A DNA stretch of 64,000 nt from an uncultured Bacteroidales bacterium (GTDB lineage Bacteria > Bacteroidota > Bacteroidia > Bacteroidales > Paludibacteraceae). The notes under the pieces were generated by a model that saw nothing but the letters and a program-made list of their open reading frames with translations, did not search any database and was not told where the DNA came from. Of this stretch, positions 31,449 to 40,818 are shown one piece after another. Location of the stretch: assembly GCA_946411385.1 (NCBI GenBank), contig CAMKDV010000001.1:62001-126000 (forward strand). Reading direction: 5' to 3'. Numbering within the stretch: position 1 is the stretch's first letter; each line of letters begins with the position of its first letter. The position numbers and the translations under genes are program-made.

Positions 31449-33059
31449 TTACTTGCGGGCTTTGCGCTTGAGGGTCTGGATGCATTCGCGACGGGCGATG
31501 ATGACGGACGTGCCGTGGTAGTTGGTTTCCTCGCGGATGACGGCTTTCATCTCGTCCATATTCTTGGCGAGCGGCACCACGACGCGCACATGCTCCTCGG
31601 GTATACCCATCGCCATACAGATACGCTCCAGTTTGCCTGTACCGGCAGAGTCCTGACCACCGGTCATGCCGGTAGTGAGGTTGTCGGAGATGAGAATGAC
31701 CACATCGGCATTGCAGTTGGCGCAATCGAGCAGACCGGTCATGCCGGAATGGGTGAAGGTAGAGTCGCCAATGACAGCATAGGCGGGATACTGCCCTGCA
31801 TCGGCAGCACCCTTAGCCATGGTGACGGACGCACCCATCTCCACGCAGGAATGGATGGCATGGAAGGGCGAGAGAGCACCCAGCGTATAGCAACCTATAT
31901 CGCCAAAGATACGCGGCGCATCATACTCGCGTGCCACCTCGTTGAGGGCAGTATACATATCGCGGTGACCGCATCCCTGGCACATCGAGGGAGGACGGCC
32001 GGGCAAAACAAGTTTTGCCATTTGTGATTTGTCATTTGACATTTCACATTTGCCATTTGACATTTCTGATTTGCCATTTTGGAAGCAATCCGGGGAGAGT
32101 TCGCCCATGCGGGGCAGATCGTCGGTGAGGCGGCCACGGATGGTTATCTCGGACGGCACAAGTCCACGAAGCAGTTCTTCAACAACCGGCTGACCCTCTT
32201 CGGCAACAAGAATATCGCGCACACCATCATTCACCATCTGACGGATGAGCGCCAGCGGAAGCGGATATTGGGTGATCTTGAGTATGGAAGCACCATCGGC
32301 AACGGCAGCCTCCTCGACATAGTTGAGCGCTATGCCGCACGCCACGATAGCACGTGTAGGATCGGTGCCGCGGGTATACTGATTATGCCCCGACTGCTCG
32401 CTTGCCAGCGTGAAGAGCGGCTGGGCTTTGAGCAGGTCGGCATAGTTGCGTTTGGCAAACGCCGGCAGGAGGATGAAGTGCTTGGGATCGGCGGGCATAG
32501 ACAGCTCGTTCTGCCTGGCAGGCTCATCGGCAGTATTGACCACAGCACGGCTATGCGCCATACGGGTGGTGACGCGCAGCAGGACGGGCACGTGCATCTT
32601 CTCTGACAGGTCGAAGCCATACTGCACCATGTTGTACGCCTCCTGCTGATTGGACGGCTCCAGGCAGGGGATAAGCGCGAACTTGGCATAGAAACGCGAG
32701 TCCTGCTCGTTCTGGGAAGAGTGCATCGACGGATCATCCGCCGCCACAACCACCAGACCGCCGTTGACGCCCGTGATGGCAGAATTGACGAACGCATCCG
32801 CGCACACATTCATGCCCACATGCTTCATGCATACCAGTGCACGCTTGCCCATATAGGACATGCCCAGAGCTGCCTCCATGGCCGTCTTCTCATTGGTAGC
32901 CCATTGGCAGAAAATGCCCCGAGGACACTTATTCTCAGAAAGTTGGATATACTCGGTAATCTCCGTAGAGGGAGTACCCGGATAGGCATACACACCGCTC
33001 AAACCGGCATCAATAGCGCCCTGAGCAATAGCCTCATCACCTAAAAGAATGTGTTTCAT
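31449..33059 (-). CDS. iorA: indolepyruvate:ferredoxin oxidoreductase, alpha subunit
   Basis: 536 residues. The N-terminal pyrimidine-binding and transketolase-like parts begin LLGDEAIAQGAIDAGLSGVY. The thiamine-diphosphate domain has GDIGCYTLGALSPFHAIHSC and the Mg-binding motif IGDSTFTHSG...NCNADVVILISDN; MCQGCGHRD precedes it. Archaeal IorA ends in a two-cluster ferredoxin domain, absent here, so the partner ferredoxin domain is elsewhere or external. Residues about 327-347 (NGKSEMS, NGKCEMS, NDKSQMA) are a 7-residue repeat coded by nine 7-bp units in the interdomain linker. It has its own near-consensus promoter, divergent from rel. Confidence 0.95.
   Translation of the reverse strand: MKHILLGDEAIAQGAIDAGLSGVYAYPGTPSTEITEYIQLSENKCPRGIFCQWATNEKTAMEAALGMSYMGKRALVCMKHVGMNVCADAFVNSAITGVNGGLVVVAADDPSMHSSQNEQDSRFYAKFALIPCLEPSNQQEAYNMVQYGFDLSEKMHVPVLLRVTTRMAHSRAVVNTADEPARQNELSMPADPKHFILLPAFAKRNYADLLKAQPLFTLASEQSGHNQYTRGTDPTRAIVACGIALNYVEEAAVADGASILKITQYPLPLALIRQMVNDGVRDILVAEEGQPVVEELLRGLVPSEITIRGRLTDDLPRMGELSPDCFQNGKSEMSNGKCEMSNDKSQMAKLVLPGRPPSMCQGCGHRDMYTALNEVAREYDAPRIFGDIGCYTLGALSPFHAIHSCVEMGASVTMAKGAADAGQYPAYAVIGDSTFTHSGMTGLLDCANCNADVVILISDNLTTGMTGGQDSAGTGKLERICMAMGIPEEHVRVVVPLAKNMDEMKAVIREETNYHGTSVIIARRECIQTLKRKARK
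32017..32079. repeat. 9-unit heptanucleotide array inside iorA
   Basis: Nine uninterrupted 7-bp units: GCCATTT, GTGATTT, GTCATTT, GACATTT, CACATTT, GCCATTT, GACATTT, CTGATTT, GCCATTT. The total of 63 bp preserves the frame and codes 21 residues. The unit type matches the CATTTGT arrays between thyA/folA and between lpxL and the GT2 gene. Confidence 0.95.
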
Positions 33060-33105
33060 GGATAATTACGGCAATTGGTTTTGCATAGTTTTGCCAATCG
33101 CGGTA

Positions 33106-33137
33106 CAAAGGTACAAAAAATTTTTGAATTTTGCAAG
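33106..33137 (-). promoter_or_regulatory. promoter of the iorAB operon
   Basis: Minus strand CTTG (complement of 33134-33137; consensus TTTG), 20 bp, then TACCTTTG (complement of 33106-33113), 46 bp before ATG 33059. Confidence 0.8.
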
Positions 33138-33183
33138 TATTTTGGCAAAAAAATACATTCGAGACGATTTTTCTTCGAAGAAA

Positions 33184-33215
33184 TTTGCAAATTTCATTTT
33201 TTTTTCGTAACTTTG
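33184..33215 (+). promoter_or_regulatory. promoter of rel and the downstream run
   Basis: TTTG (33184-33187), 20 bp, then TAACTTTG (33208-33215), a full consensus, 42 bp before ATG 33258. The -33 element lies within a TTTGCAAAT palindrome. Confidence 0.88.
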
Positions 33216-33257
33216 TAGCGAATTTTTGTGCACCTGATTTTTTGAGGTCAGAAAGAG

Positions 33258-35531
33258 ATGACAAGTAGTGAGTTCACAGAGTCGGAAGTTGCGATGATCG
33301 AACAGGAGTTTGCATCGCTGTTGGACGCGTACGCGCACACCAGCCATCGCCAGCACGTAGAGCGCATCGAGCAGGCTTTCAGGTTTGCTTACAAGGCGCA
33401 CTACGGCGTGCGACGGTTGAGCGGTGAGCCGTACATCATGCACCCGTTGGCTGTAGCCAAGATAGTGGTGAGTGAGATAGGCTTGGGCAGCACCTCCATC
33501 AGTTCGGCACTGCTGCACGATGTGGTAGAAGATACTGACTACACGGTAGAGGACATCGAGAACCTGTTCGGCGCCAAGATAGCGCAGATCGTAGACGGGC
33601 TGACAAAGATATCGGGCGGCGTATTCGGAGAGAAAGCCTCGGAGCAGGCGGAGAACTTCCGCAAGCTGCTGCTGACGATGAGCGACGACATACGCGTGGT
33701 GCTGATCAAGATAGCCGACCGGCTGCACAACATGCGCACCTTAGGCGCACAACCCAAGGAGAAGCAGTACAAGATAGCCGGCGAGACGCAGTACATCTAC
33801 GCTCCGCTGGCGCACCGCCTGGGCTTGGGCTCGATAAAGAGCGAACTGGAGAACCTGGCGTTCAAATTCGAGCGGCCGAACGAATATGCCGAGTTGGCAG
33901 AAAAGATCAAGGCTGACAGCATGACGCGCATGGACAGCTTTGAGAAATTCGCTGCTCCTATCCGCGAGAAGCTGCAGATGTTAGGCTACGATTTTGACCT
34001 GACGGCACGTATCAAGTCGCCCTACTCTATCTGGGTGAAAATGAACACGAAGCACGTGCCGTTTGAGGAGGTATACGACCTGCTGGCGGTACGCATCGTA
34101 TTCACTCCTAACCAGCAGTTCAGCGAGAAAGACCAGTGCTGGATGATCTACTCCGCCATCACGGAGATTTATCGTCCGCATCCGGGACGCATACGCGACT
34201 GGATATCTACGCCAAAAGCCAACGGCTACGAGGCACTGCATGTGACGGTGATGGGCAAAGGCGGAGAATGGGTGGAGATACAGATACGCACCCGCAGGAT
34301 GCACGAGTTGGCAGAACAGGGATTGGCAGCACACTGGAAATACAAGACCGGTGTGATGGAAGATACGGAGCTGGACAAGTGGATTAAGGATATCAAAGAA
34401 GTGCTGGCAAGCGATTCGCCGGATGCGATGGCATTCCTGGACACCTTCAAGCTCAACCTGTTTGCCAAAGAGGTGTTCGTATTCACGCCCAGCGGCGACA
34501 TACAGACGTTGCCTCAGGGCGCCACGGTGCTTGATCTGGCTTACCAGCTTCACTCCGAACTGGGGGAGCACTGCATAGGCGCCAAGGTGAACCACAGCCT
34601 GCAGAGCAGCGACTATGTACTGCATGCCGGCGATCAGGTGGAGGTACTGACGGCACAGCAGCAGGAGCCGCGACAGGAATGGCTGGAATATGCTGTGACC
34701 GCCAAAGCCAAGCAGGCATTGAACACCTATTTCCGCAAGCAGGAAAGGCTGAAAGAGATGCTGGGCGAGCGCCGGTTGACGGATGCCATGGAGGCGCTGC
34801 TCATACCCGAGAAGCAGTACGATGCAGCCATCGAGAAACTGCTGCAGCACTACCATCTGACGAAACGTCAGGAGCTGTTCCGTCAGATAGGAGCCGATGC
34901 CATCAAGCTGGAAGGATTGAAGGACATACTGATGCCGAAGTCAAGTTTCTTCGCGCGCATAAACCCATTCGGCCGTCCAAGCAAGACGGACACACCTACA
35001 GTGGTGGCGCCGGAGAAGGACGAGGTGGTGATGGATACGAAGAAAGACAAGCAACCCCACTCGCTCGTGCTGACCGACGAGAACCTGAAGGATGTGATAC
35101 TGGAGCCATGCTGCAATCCTATACCCGGAGACGACGTGATAGGATTCAAGGACACGAACGGCAAGATGCATATCCACTACCTGAACTGCCCGAATGCCGA
35201 GCGGCTCAAATCGAGCTACGGTAAGGCTATATGGTCGGTGACGTGGGATACGCACAGGATGAGCCAGTACAAGGAGAAGCTGCAGATAGAAGGCATCGAC
35301 CAACTGGGACTGCTGGTAGAACTGCTCAGGGTGATATCCGACCACTTCCATATCAACCTGCACGACCTGCACGTGACGACAAACAACGGCATCTTCAATG
35401 CGTATGTGGAGCTCTATGTGTACGACAAGCAGGAACTGGAAGAACTGATTACCACGCTGAAGAAGATGCACAACGTGCAATCCGTAAAACGAATATTCAC
35501 AGAAAAAACAACACAAGATAAAACAAAATAA
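33258..35531 (+). CDS. bifunctional (p)ppGpp synthetase/hydrolase, RelA/SpoT family
   Basis: 757 residues. The HD hydrolase domain contains ALLHDVVEDTDYT (HDxxED) and ADRLHNMRTL; the synthetase domain contains GRIRDWISTPKANGYEALHV and EIQIRTRRMHELAEQGLAAHW; the TGS domain starts VFVFTPSGDIQTLPQGATVL; a C-terminal ACT domain follows a conserved CCNPIPGDDVIGF segment. Intact HD and synthetase motifs argue for a bifunctional Rel enzyme that makes and degrades the alarmone during starvation. It is first in a 16-gene co-directional run. Confidence 0.96.
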   Translation: MTSSEFTESEVAMIEQEFASLLDAYAHTSHRQHVERIEQAFRFAYKAHYGVRRLSGEPYIMHPLAVAKIVVSEIGLGSTSISSALLHDVVEDTDYTVEDIENLFGAKIAQIVDGLTKISGGVFGEKASEQAENFRKLLLTMSDDIRVVLIKIADRLHNMRTLGAQPKEKQYKIAGETQYIYAPLAHRLGLGSIKSELENLAFKFERPNEYAELAEKIKADSMTRMDSFEKFAAPIREKLQMLGYDFDLTARIKSPYSIWVKMNTKHVPFEEVYDLLAVRIVFTPNQQFSEKDQCWMIYSAITEIYRPHPGRIRDWISTPKANGYEALHVTVMGKGGEWVEIQIRTRRMHELAEQGLAAHWKYKTGVMEDTELDKWIKDIKEVLASDSPDAMAFLDTFKLNLFAKEVFVFTPSGDIQTLPQGATVLDLAYQLHSELGEHCIGAKVNHSLQSSDYVLHAGDQVEVLTAQQQEPRQEWLEYAVTAKAKQALNTYFRKQERLKEMLGERRLTDAMEALLIPEKQYDAAIEKLLQHYHLTKRQELFRQIGADAIKLEGLKDILMPKSSFFARINPFGRPSKTDTPTVVAPEKDEVVMDTKKDKQPHSLVLTDENLKDVILEPCCNPIPGDDVIGFKDTNGKMHIHYLNCPNAERLKSSYGKAIWSVTWDTHRMSQYKEKLQIEGIDQLGLLVELLRVISDHFHINLHDLHVTTNNGIFNAYVELYVYDKQELEELITTLKKMHNVQSVKRIFTEKTTQDKTK

Positions 35532-35534
35532 GAC

Positions 35535-36620
35535 ATGAAGAAATTATTTGTAAGTATGGCCATGGCGCTGACAGCCGTAGCCATGATGGCGCAACAAGCC
35601 GTGATTACTTTCGAGCGCCACGAGCATGATTTTGGGAAGATTAACGAAGCTGACGGCAAAGTGACGACAATCTTTACATTCAAGAACGAAGGCATGGAGC
35701 CTCTGGTACTGTCGAACGTACGCGCATCCTGCGGATGCACCACTCCTAAGTGGCCGCGCCAACCGATTGAGCCGGGACAGACAGGCGAGATTACCGTGAC
35801 CTATAACCCCAACGGACGTCCTGGACGATTCACCAAGACCGTGACCATCACCTCGAACGCCACAGAGCCTACGACCCGCGTGACGATCAAAGGTGAAGTA
35901 ATACCCAAACCTGCCAAGCCGGTGGACAAATATCCGGTGAAGATGGGTGAGCTGAGCCTGAAGAACAAAGAGATCGTATTCGGCAAAGTGAACGACCAGG
36001 AAGCCAAGACGCAGGAGATCGAGTACACCAACCAGACGGATCACGAGATTACCGTAGAGATCCTTGCCGCCAAAGGTCAGGAGAAATACTTGGACGCTAT
36101 CGTGACGCTGGCTAACGTGAAGCCGAACGAGACCGGTAAGATCCAGGTGGCTCTGACGCCGCAGGACGGACATATCTACGGTCCGTTTGAAGGTTCGTTC
36201 CTGATCGTAGTGAACGGCAAGAACGAGCAGACCGACGAGTTCAAGATCATCGTTCGCGGTGACGTAGAGGAAGACTTCAGCAAGCTGACTGCTGACGACA
36301 AGCGCAATGCTCCTATCCTGGATATAGCCGCTACGGTGAACATGGGCAAGATAGCAGCAGGCAAGGTAGCCAAACGCCAGATCAACCTGACGAACGTAGG
36401 CAACAACCCGCTGAAGATACGCCGCGTGATGGAGAACGCCAAGGACATCCATGCTACGGTAAGCAAGACCGAGCTGAAGAACGGCAAAACCGCACAGCTG
36501 AAGATCGAGATCCCGACCGCAGGCATGCAACCCGGCGCATACAGCCGCCAGCTGACGATCATCACCAACGATCCGGAGAAACCGCGCTTCAACGTGACGG
36601 TGAACTGGACCGTAGAGTGA
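35535..36620 (+). CDS. DUF1573 domain-containing exported protein
   Basis: 361 residues. A signal peptide (MKKLFVSMAMALTAVAMMAQ) precedes about three Ig-like DUF1573 modules. The first is canonical: FERHEHDFGKINEADGKVTT, FKNEGMEPLVLSNVRASCGC, TTPKWPRQPIEPGQTGEI. Such proteins are periplasmic or surface-exposed in Bacteroidota, function unknown. It starts 3 bp after rel, so it is surely cotranscribed. Its stop codon (36618-36620) lies within the first unit of a heptanucleotide array. Confidence 0.9.
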   Translation: MKKLFVSMAMALTAVAMMAQQAVITFERHEHDFGKINEADGKVTTIFTFKNEGMEPLVLSNVRASCGCTTPKWPRQPIEPGQTGEITVTYNPNGRPGRFTKTVTITSNATEPTTRVTIKGEVIPKPAKPVDKYPVKMGELSLKNKEIVFGKVNDQEAKTQEIEYTNQTDHEITVEILAAKGQEKYLDAIVTLANVKPNETGKIQVALTPQDGHIYGPFEGSFLIVVNGKNEQTDEFKIIVRGDVEEDFSKLTADDKRNAPILDIAATVNMGKIAAGKVAKRQINLTNVGNNPLKIRRVMENAKDIHATVSKTELKNGKTAQLKIEIPTAGMQPGAYSRQLTIITNDPEKPRFNVTVNWTVE

Positions 36621-36678
36621 AAGGTGAAAGGTGAAAGGAGCACTAAACTCTAAACACTAAACACTAGACAAAAGACAA
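36617..36678. repeat. heptanucleotide array filling the DUF1573-meaB spacer
   Basis: GTGAAAG three times (36617-36637), a 6-bp joint, then TAAACTC, TAAACAC, TAAACAC, TAGACAA, AAGACAA (36644-36678). The first unit contains the upstream TGA stop, and the last unit ends on the A of the meaB ATG. The whole intergenic spacer is repeat. Confidence 0.93.
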
Positions 36679-37772
36679 TGGAACATCCGGAGAACGATAA
36701 GGCATACAAAGGCTTGCAGGTGAACGACGGCGTCGTACCGCTGCCATCGGTGAACCCCTACGCCACGTTTCGCAGGAAGAAACGCACACTGAGCGTAGAG
36801 GATTATGTACGCGGCATACGGGAAGGCAACATCACCATCCTCGGTCAAGCCGTGACGCTGGTAGAAAGCAGTCTGCCTGCCGATCAGGCGATGGCGCAGA
36901 AAGTGATTGAAGCCTGCCTGCCGTTCTCGGGAAACTCCATCCGCGTAGGCATCACGGGTGTGCCGGGAGCAGGCAAGTCGACCTTCATCGAAGCCTTGGG
37001 TACGCAGCTGTGCAAGCAAGGCAACCATCTGGCAGTACTGGCTATCGATCCCTCATCAGAGCGGACGAAAGGCAGCATACTGGGCGACAAGACAAGGATG
37101 AACGAGCTGTCGACCTCCGCCAACGCGTTCATCCGCCCCAGCCCGTCAGCAGGATCGCTTGGCGGCGTAGCGCGCAAGACACGGGAGACGATCGTGCTAT
37201 GCGAGGCAGCAGGGTTTGACACCATACTGGTGGAGACCGTAGGTGTAGGCCAGTCGGAGACGGCTGCACACTCGATGGTGGACTTCTTCCTCTTGCTGCA
37301 AGTGACCGGCACAGGCGACGAACTGCAGGGCATCAAACGAGGCATCATGGAGATGTCGGACGGCATAGCCATCAATAAATGTGACGGCTCGAACATAGAG
37401 AAAGCCATGGCGGCGAAGGTAAGTTTCAAGAACGCCCTGGCACTGTTCCCGCCCACAGAAAGCGGATGGAAACCGTATGCAGAGACATGCTCGTCGGTAG
37501 AAGGTACAGGCATCATGCAGGTATGGAAGATGATAACGGACTATATAGCGTTCACACAGAAGAACGGCTACTTCGACTACCATCGCAGCCAGCAGGCCAA
37601 ATACTGGATGTACGAGACGATCCACCAGTCGCTGCTGGACGGATTCTTCCACCATCCCGAGATAGAAGAACTGATACCCCGATACGAGCAGCGCATCCTG
37701 AACAACGAGATAAGCAGTTTCATCGCCGCTCATGAGCTATTGGACAAATATCACACGCTGAAAGACAAGTAA
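36678..37772 (+). CDS. meaB: methylmalonyl-CoA mutase-associated GTPase MeaB
   Basis: 364 residues. Walker A is GVPGAGKSTFIEALG, followed by VLAIDPSSERTKGSILGDKT (the MeaB/ArgK signature), the Mg-binding ETVGVGQSE and the guanine-specificity INKCDGSN. MeaB chaperones B12-dependent methylmalonyl-CoA mutase: it gates cofactor delivery and protects the enzyme from inactivation, in the succinate-to-propionate pathway. The mutase genes are not in the window. Its TAA overlaps the dnaB ATG by one base. Confidence 0.95.
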   Translation: MEHPENDKAYKGLQVNDGVVPLPSVNPYATFRRKKRTLSVEDYVRGIREGNITILGQAVTLVESSLPADQAMAQKVIEACLPFSGNSIRVGITGVPGAGKSTFIEALGTQLCKQGNHLAVLAIDPSSERTKGSILGDKTRMNELSTSANAFIRPSPSAGSLGGVARKTRETIVLCEAAGFDTILVETVGVGQSETAAHSMVDFFLLLQVTGTGDELQGIKRGIMEMSDGIAINKCDGSNIEKAMAAKVSFKNALALFPPTESGWKPYAETCSSVEGTGIMQVWKMITDYIAFTQKNGYFDYHRSQQAKYWMYETIHQSLLDGFFHHPEIEELIPRYEQRILNNEISSFIAAHELLDKYHTLKDK

Positions 37773-39328
37773 TGGCACAAAACACAGGAAATACGAAACG
37801 AGGCAAGCAAAGCGAGTTATCCAAGCCCGGAGCCAACGAGTACGGCAAGTTGCCGCCACAAGCTCCCGAGCTGGAAGAGGCTGTGCTGGGCGCCATCATG
37901 ATTGAGAAGGACGCCTACCCCACTATAGCCGACCTGCTGCAACCGCGCTCGTTCTATGACGATCAGCACAGACTCATCTATGAAGCCATCCAGAAACTGG
38001 CGGCTCAGGATCAGCCTATCGATGCGCTGACCGTAGCCGAGAGGCTGAAACAGGACGGGACCTTCGCGGAGGCAGGAGGCATAGTGAAGCTGGCCGACCT
38101 GACGAACAAAGTGGCATCCACGGCTCACCTGAAGTACCACGCGCAAATTGTAGCCCAGAAAGCTACGGCACGCGAGATGATAGCCCTGGCCAGCAAGATA
38201 AGCGAGCAGGCGTACGATGAGACGCAGGATGTGAAGGACATGATGGATTATGCCGAGTCGGGCATCTTCGAGATATCACAACGGCAGATGAAGCGCGACG
38301 TGACGCAGATAGATCCTGTGATTACGGAAGCATTCGAGCGCATCAAGAAAGCCGGATTGAACGAAGGCAATATCTCGGGCACACCATCGGGCTTCACCGA
38401 CCTGGACAAGATGACCAGCGGATGGCAGAAATCCGACCTGGTGATCCTTGCCGCCCGTCCGGCTATGGGTAAGACGGCGTTTGTGCTGTCGATGATACGC
38501 AACATGGCGGTGGATTATCATCGTCCGGTAGCGATGTTCTCGCTGGAGATGTCGAACGTTCAGCTGGTGAACCGACTGATTATGAACGTATGCGAGATGG
38601 AGGGTGACAAGATCAAGAACGGCAAGCTCACGCAGCAGGAATGGCAGCAGCTGGATACGCGTATCACAGCATTGCGAGGAGCACCTATCTATGTGGACGA
38701 CACGCCATCACTATCCGTATTCGAGCTGCGTAGCAAGGCGCGCAAACTGAAAAGGGAGCATAACATCGAGCTGATCATCATCGACTACTTGCAGCTGATG
38801 AACGCTTCGGGCATGAACTTCGGCAGCAGGGAGCAGGAGGTAAGTATCATATCGCGTAACCTGAAAGCGCTTGCCAAAGAGCTGGACATACCCATCATCG
38901 CCCTATCGCAGCTCAACCGTAACCTGGAGCAACGCGGTACAGGTAAGAACGATAACGCCGTGGACGGCAAACAACCGCAGCTGTCCGACCTGCGTGAGTC
39001 GGGAGCCATCGAGCAGGATGCAGACATGGTTCTGTTCATCCACAGGCCGGAGTATTTCCACATCTACACCGATGCCAACGGCAACGACTTGAGAGGCATG
39101 GCAAAGATTATCATAGCCAAGCATCGTAACGGCGCGACGGGCGATATCATGCTGCAGTTCAGGCAGCAGTATGCCAAATTCCAGAACCCGACGGGCGAAT
39201 CGAGCGACCTGCCCATAGCCGCACCGGCAGCCGGAACAATCAAGTCGAAGATGAACAATATGAACAACACGAACATAGCCAACGACGAAGGAGCACGGCT
39301 GGATGAGCCCGTTCCCGATCCGTTCTAA
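37772..39328 (+). CDS. dnaB: replicative DNA helicase DnaB
   Basis: 518 residues. The N-terminal DnaG-interacting domain (about 28-130; [20 protein letters not shown]) precedes the RecA-like motor: Walker [15 protein letters not shown], then [20 protein letters not shown], Walker [12 protein letters not shown] and the [19 protein letters not shown] region. It unwinds DNA at the fork as a hexamer. The last 40 residues are Asn/Ala-rich and probably disordered. No intein is present. It is translationally coupled to meaB. Confidence 0.97.
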   Translation: MAQNTGNTKRGKQSELSKPGANEYGKLPPQAPELEEAVLGAIMIEKDAYPTIADLLQPRSFYDDQHRLIYEAIQKLAAQDQPIDALTVAERLKQDGTFAEAGGIVKLADLTNKVASTAHLKYHAQIVAQKATAREMIALASKISEQAYDETQDVKDMMDYAESGIFEISQRQMKRDVTQIDPVITEAFERIKKAGLNEGNISGTPSGFTDLDKMTSGWQKSDLVILAARPAMGKTAFVLSMIRNMAVDYHRPVAMFSLEMSNVQLVNRLIMNVCEMEGDKIKNGKLTQQEWQQLDTRITALRGAPIYVDDTPSLSVFELRSKARKLKREHNIELIIIDYLQLMNASGMNFGSREQEVSIISRNLKALAKELDIPIIALSQLNRNLEQRGTGKNDNAVDGKQPQLSDLRESGAIEQDADMVLFIHRPEYFHIYTDANGNDLRGMAKIIIAKHRNGATGDIMLQFRQQYAKFQNPTGESSDLPIAAPAAGTIKSKMNNMNNTNIANDEGARLDEPVPDPF

Positions 39329-39357
39329 CCCAATTGAATAAAAACAAACAACTATAC

Positions 39358-40755
39358 ATGAAACGAACAGTAATCATTGACGCTCTGCGTAGCGAAATAG
39401 TAGATGTACCCGTGCACGTATGCGGATGGGTGCGCTCGCGCAGAGGAAACAAGAACGTGTCGTTCATTGCCTTGAACGACGGTTCTACCATCAAGAACAT
39501 TCAGATTGTGGCTGACCTGACGAAGTTCAGTGAGGATGAACTCAAGCCCGTGACGACCGGCGCATGTATCGGCGCTACCGGCATGCTGGTCAAGAGTCAG
39601 GGGGCAGGTCAGGCAGTGGAGATACAACTGACCGAGCTGGAAGTGTTCGGCACAGCCGATCCCGAGCAGTACCCGCTGCAGAAGAAAGGACTGAGCATGG
39701 AATACCTGCGTACGATAGCACATCTTCGTCCGCGTACGAACACATTTGGAGCCGTATTCCGCATCCGCCACAATATGGCGATGGCTATCCATACCTACTT
39801 CCATGAGCATGGCTACTTCTACTTCCATACCCCGCTCATCACCGCCTCGGATTGCGAGGGTGCAGGACAGATGTTCCAGGTAACGACTAAGAACCTCTAC
39901 AACCTGAAAAAAGATGAGAACGGGCAGATAGATTACTCCGACGACTTCTTCGGCAAACAAGCAGCACTCACCGTAAGCGGACAGTTGGAAGGCGAGTTGG
40001 GCGCAATGGCGCTGGGCAAGATATATACCTTCGGTCCGACGTTCCGCGCAGAGAACTCGAATACTCCGCGTCACCTGGCAGAGTTCTGGATGATTGAGCC
40101 GGAAGTGGCGTTCATCGACAAGGATGACCTGATGGACATCGAGGAGGACTTTATCAAGTTCTGTGTACGCTGGGCACTGGACCATTGTATGGACGATCTG
40201 GAGTTCCTCAACCAGTATGTGGACAAGGGACTGATAGAGCGTCTGCGTTCGGTGATCGACACGGAGTTTGTACGTCTACCCTACACCGAGGGCATCAACA
40301 TCCTGCAAGAGGCCGTGAAGAACGGCAAGAAGTTCGAGTTCCCGTGCAACTGGGGCGATGATCTGGGTTCGGAGCACGAGCGCTACCTGGTAGAGCAACA
40401 TTTCGGCAAGCCGGTAATTATGACCGACTATCCGAAGGATATCAAGGCCTTCTACATGAAGATTAACGAGGACGGCAAGACCGTACAAGGTACCGATGTG
40501 CTGTTCCCGCAGATAGGCGAGATCATAGGCGGCTCTGTGCGTGAGGCAGACATGCAGAAACTGCAATCGGAGATAGACCGCCGGCATATCCCGATGAAAG
40601 ATATGTGGTGGTATCTGGATACGCGCCGTTTCGGTGCTGCTCCGCATGCAGGTTTCGGCCTGGGCTTCGAGCGGCTCATGCTGTTCGTGACCGGCATGCA
40701 GAACATCCGCGACGTGATTCCGTTCCCGCGTACGCCGAAGAATGCAGAGTTCTAA
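39358..40755 (+). CDS. asnS: asparaginyl-tRNA synthetase
   Basis: 465 residues from ATG 39358 ([20 protein letters not shown]). An in-frame ATG at 39334 gives a non-conserved MNKNKQLY extension. An OB-fold anticodon-binding domain (about 15-105) precedes the class II catalytic core: motif 2 [20 protein letters not shown] and motif 3 [20 protein letters not shown], ending [14 protein letters not shown]. It charges tRNA-Asn directly. It is 29 bp after dnaB. Confidence 0.97.
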   Translation: MKRTVIIDALRSEIVDVPVHVCGWVRSRRGNKNVSFIALNDGSTIKNIQIVADLTKFSEDELKPVTTGACIGATGMLVKSQGAGQAVEIQLTELEVFGTADPEQYPLQKKGLSMEYLRTIAHLRPRTNTFGAVFRIRHNMAMAIHTYFHEHGYFYFHTPLITASDCEGAGQMFQVTTKNLYNLKKDENGQIDYSDDFFGKQAALTVSGQLEGELGAMALGKIYTFGPTFRAENSNTPRHLAEFWMIEPEVAFIDKDDLMDIEEDFIKFCVRWALDHCMDDLEFLNQYVDKGLIERLRSVIDTEFVRLPYTEGINILQEAVKNGKKFEFPCNWGDDLGSEHERYLVEQHFGKPVIMTDYPKDIKAFYMKINEDGKTVQGTDVLFPQIGEIIGGSVREADMQKLQSEIDRRHIPMKDMWWYLDTRRFGAAPHAGFGLGFERLMLFVTGMQNIRDVIPFPRTPKNAEF

Positions 40756-40818
40756 GTGCGGAACAAGACAATGCAGTCTTTATTAACCTATAGGCAAATA
40801 ATAAAAAAATATAAGTAC

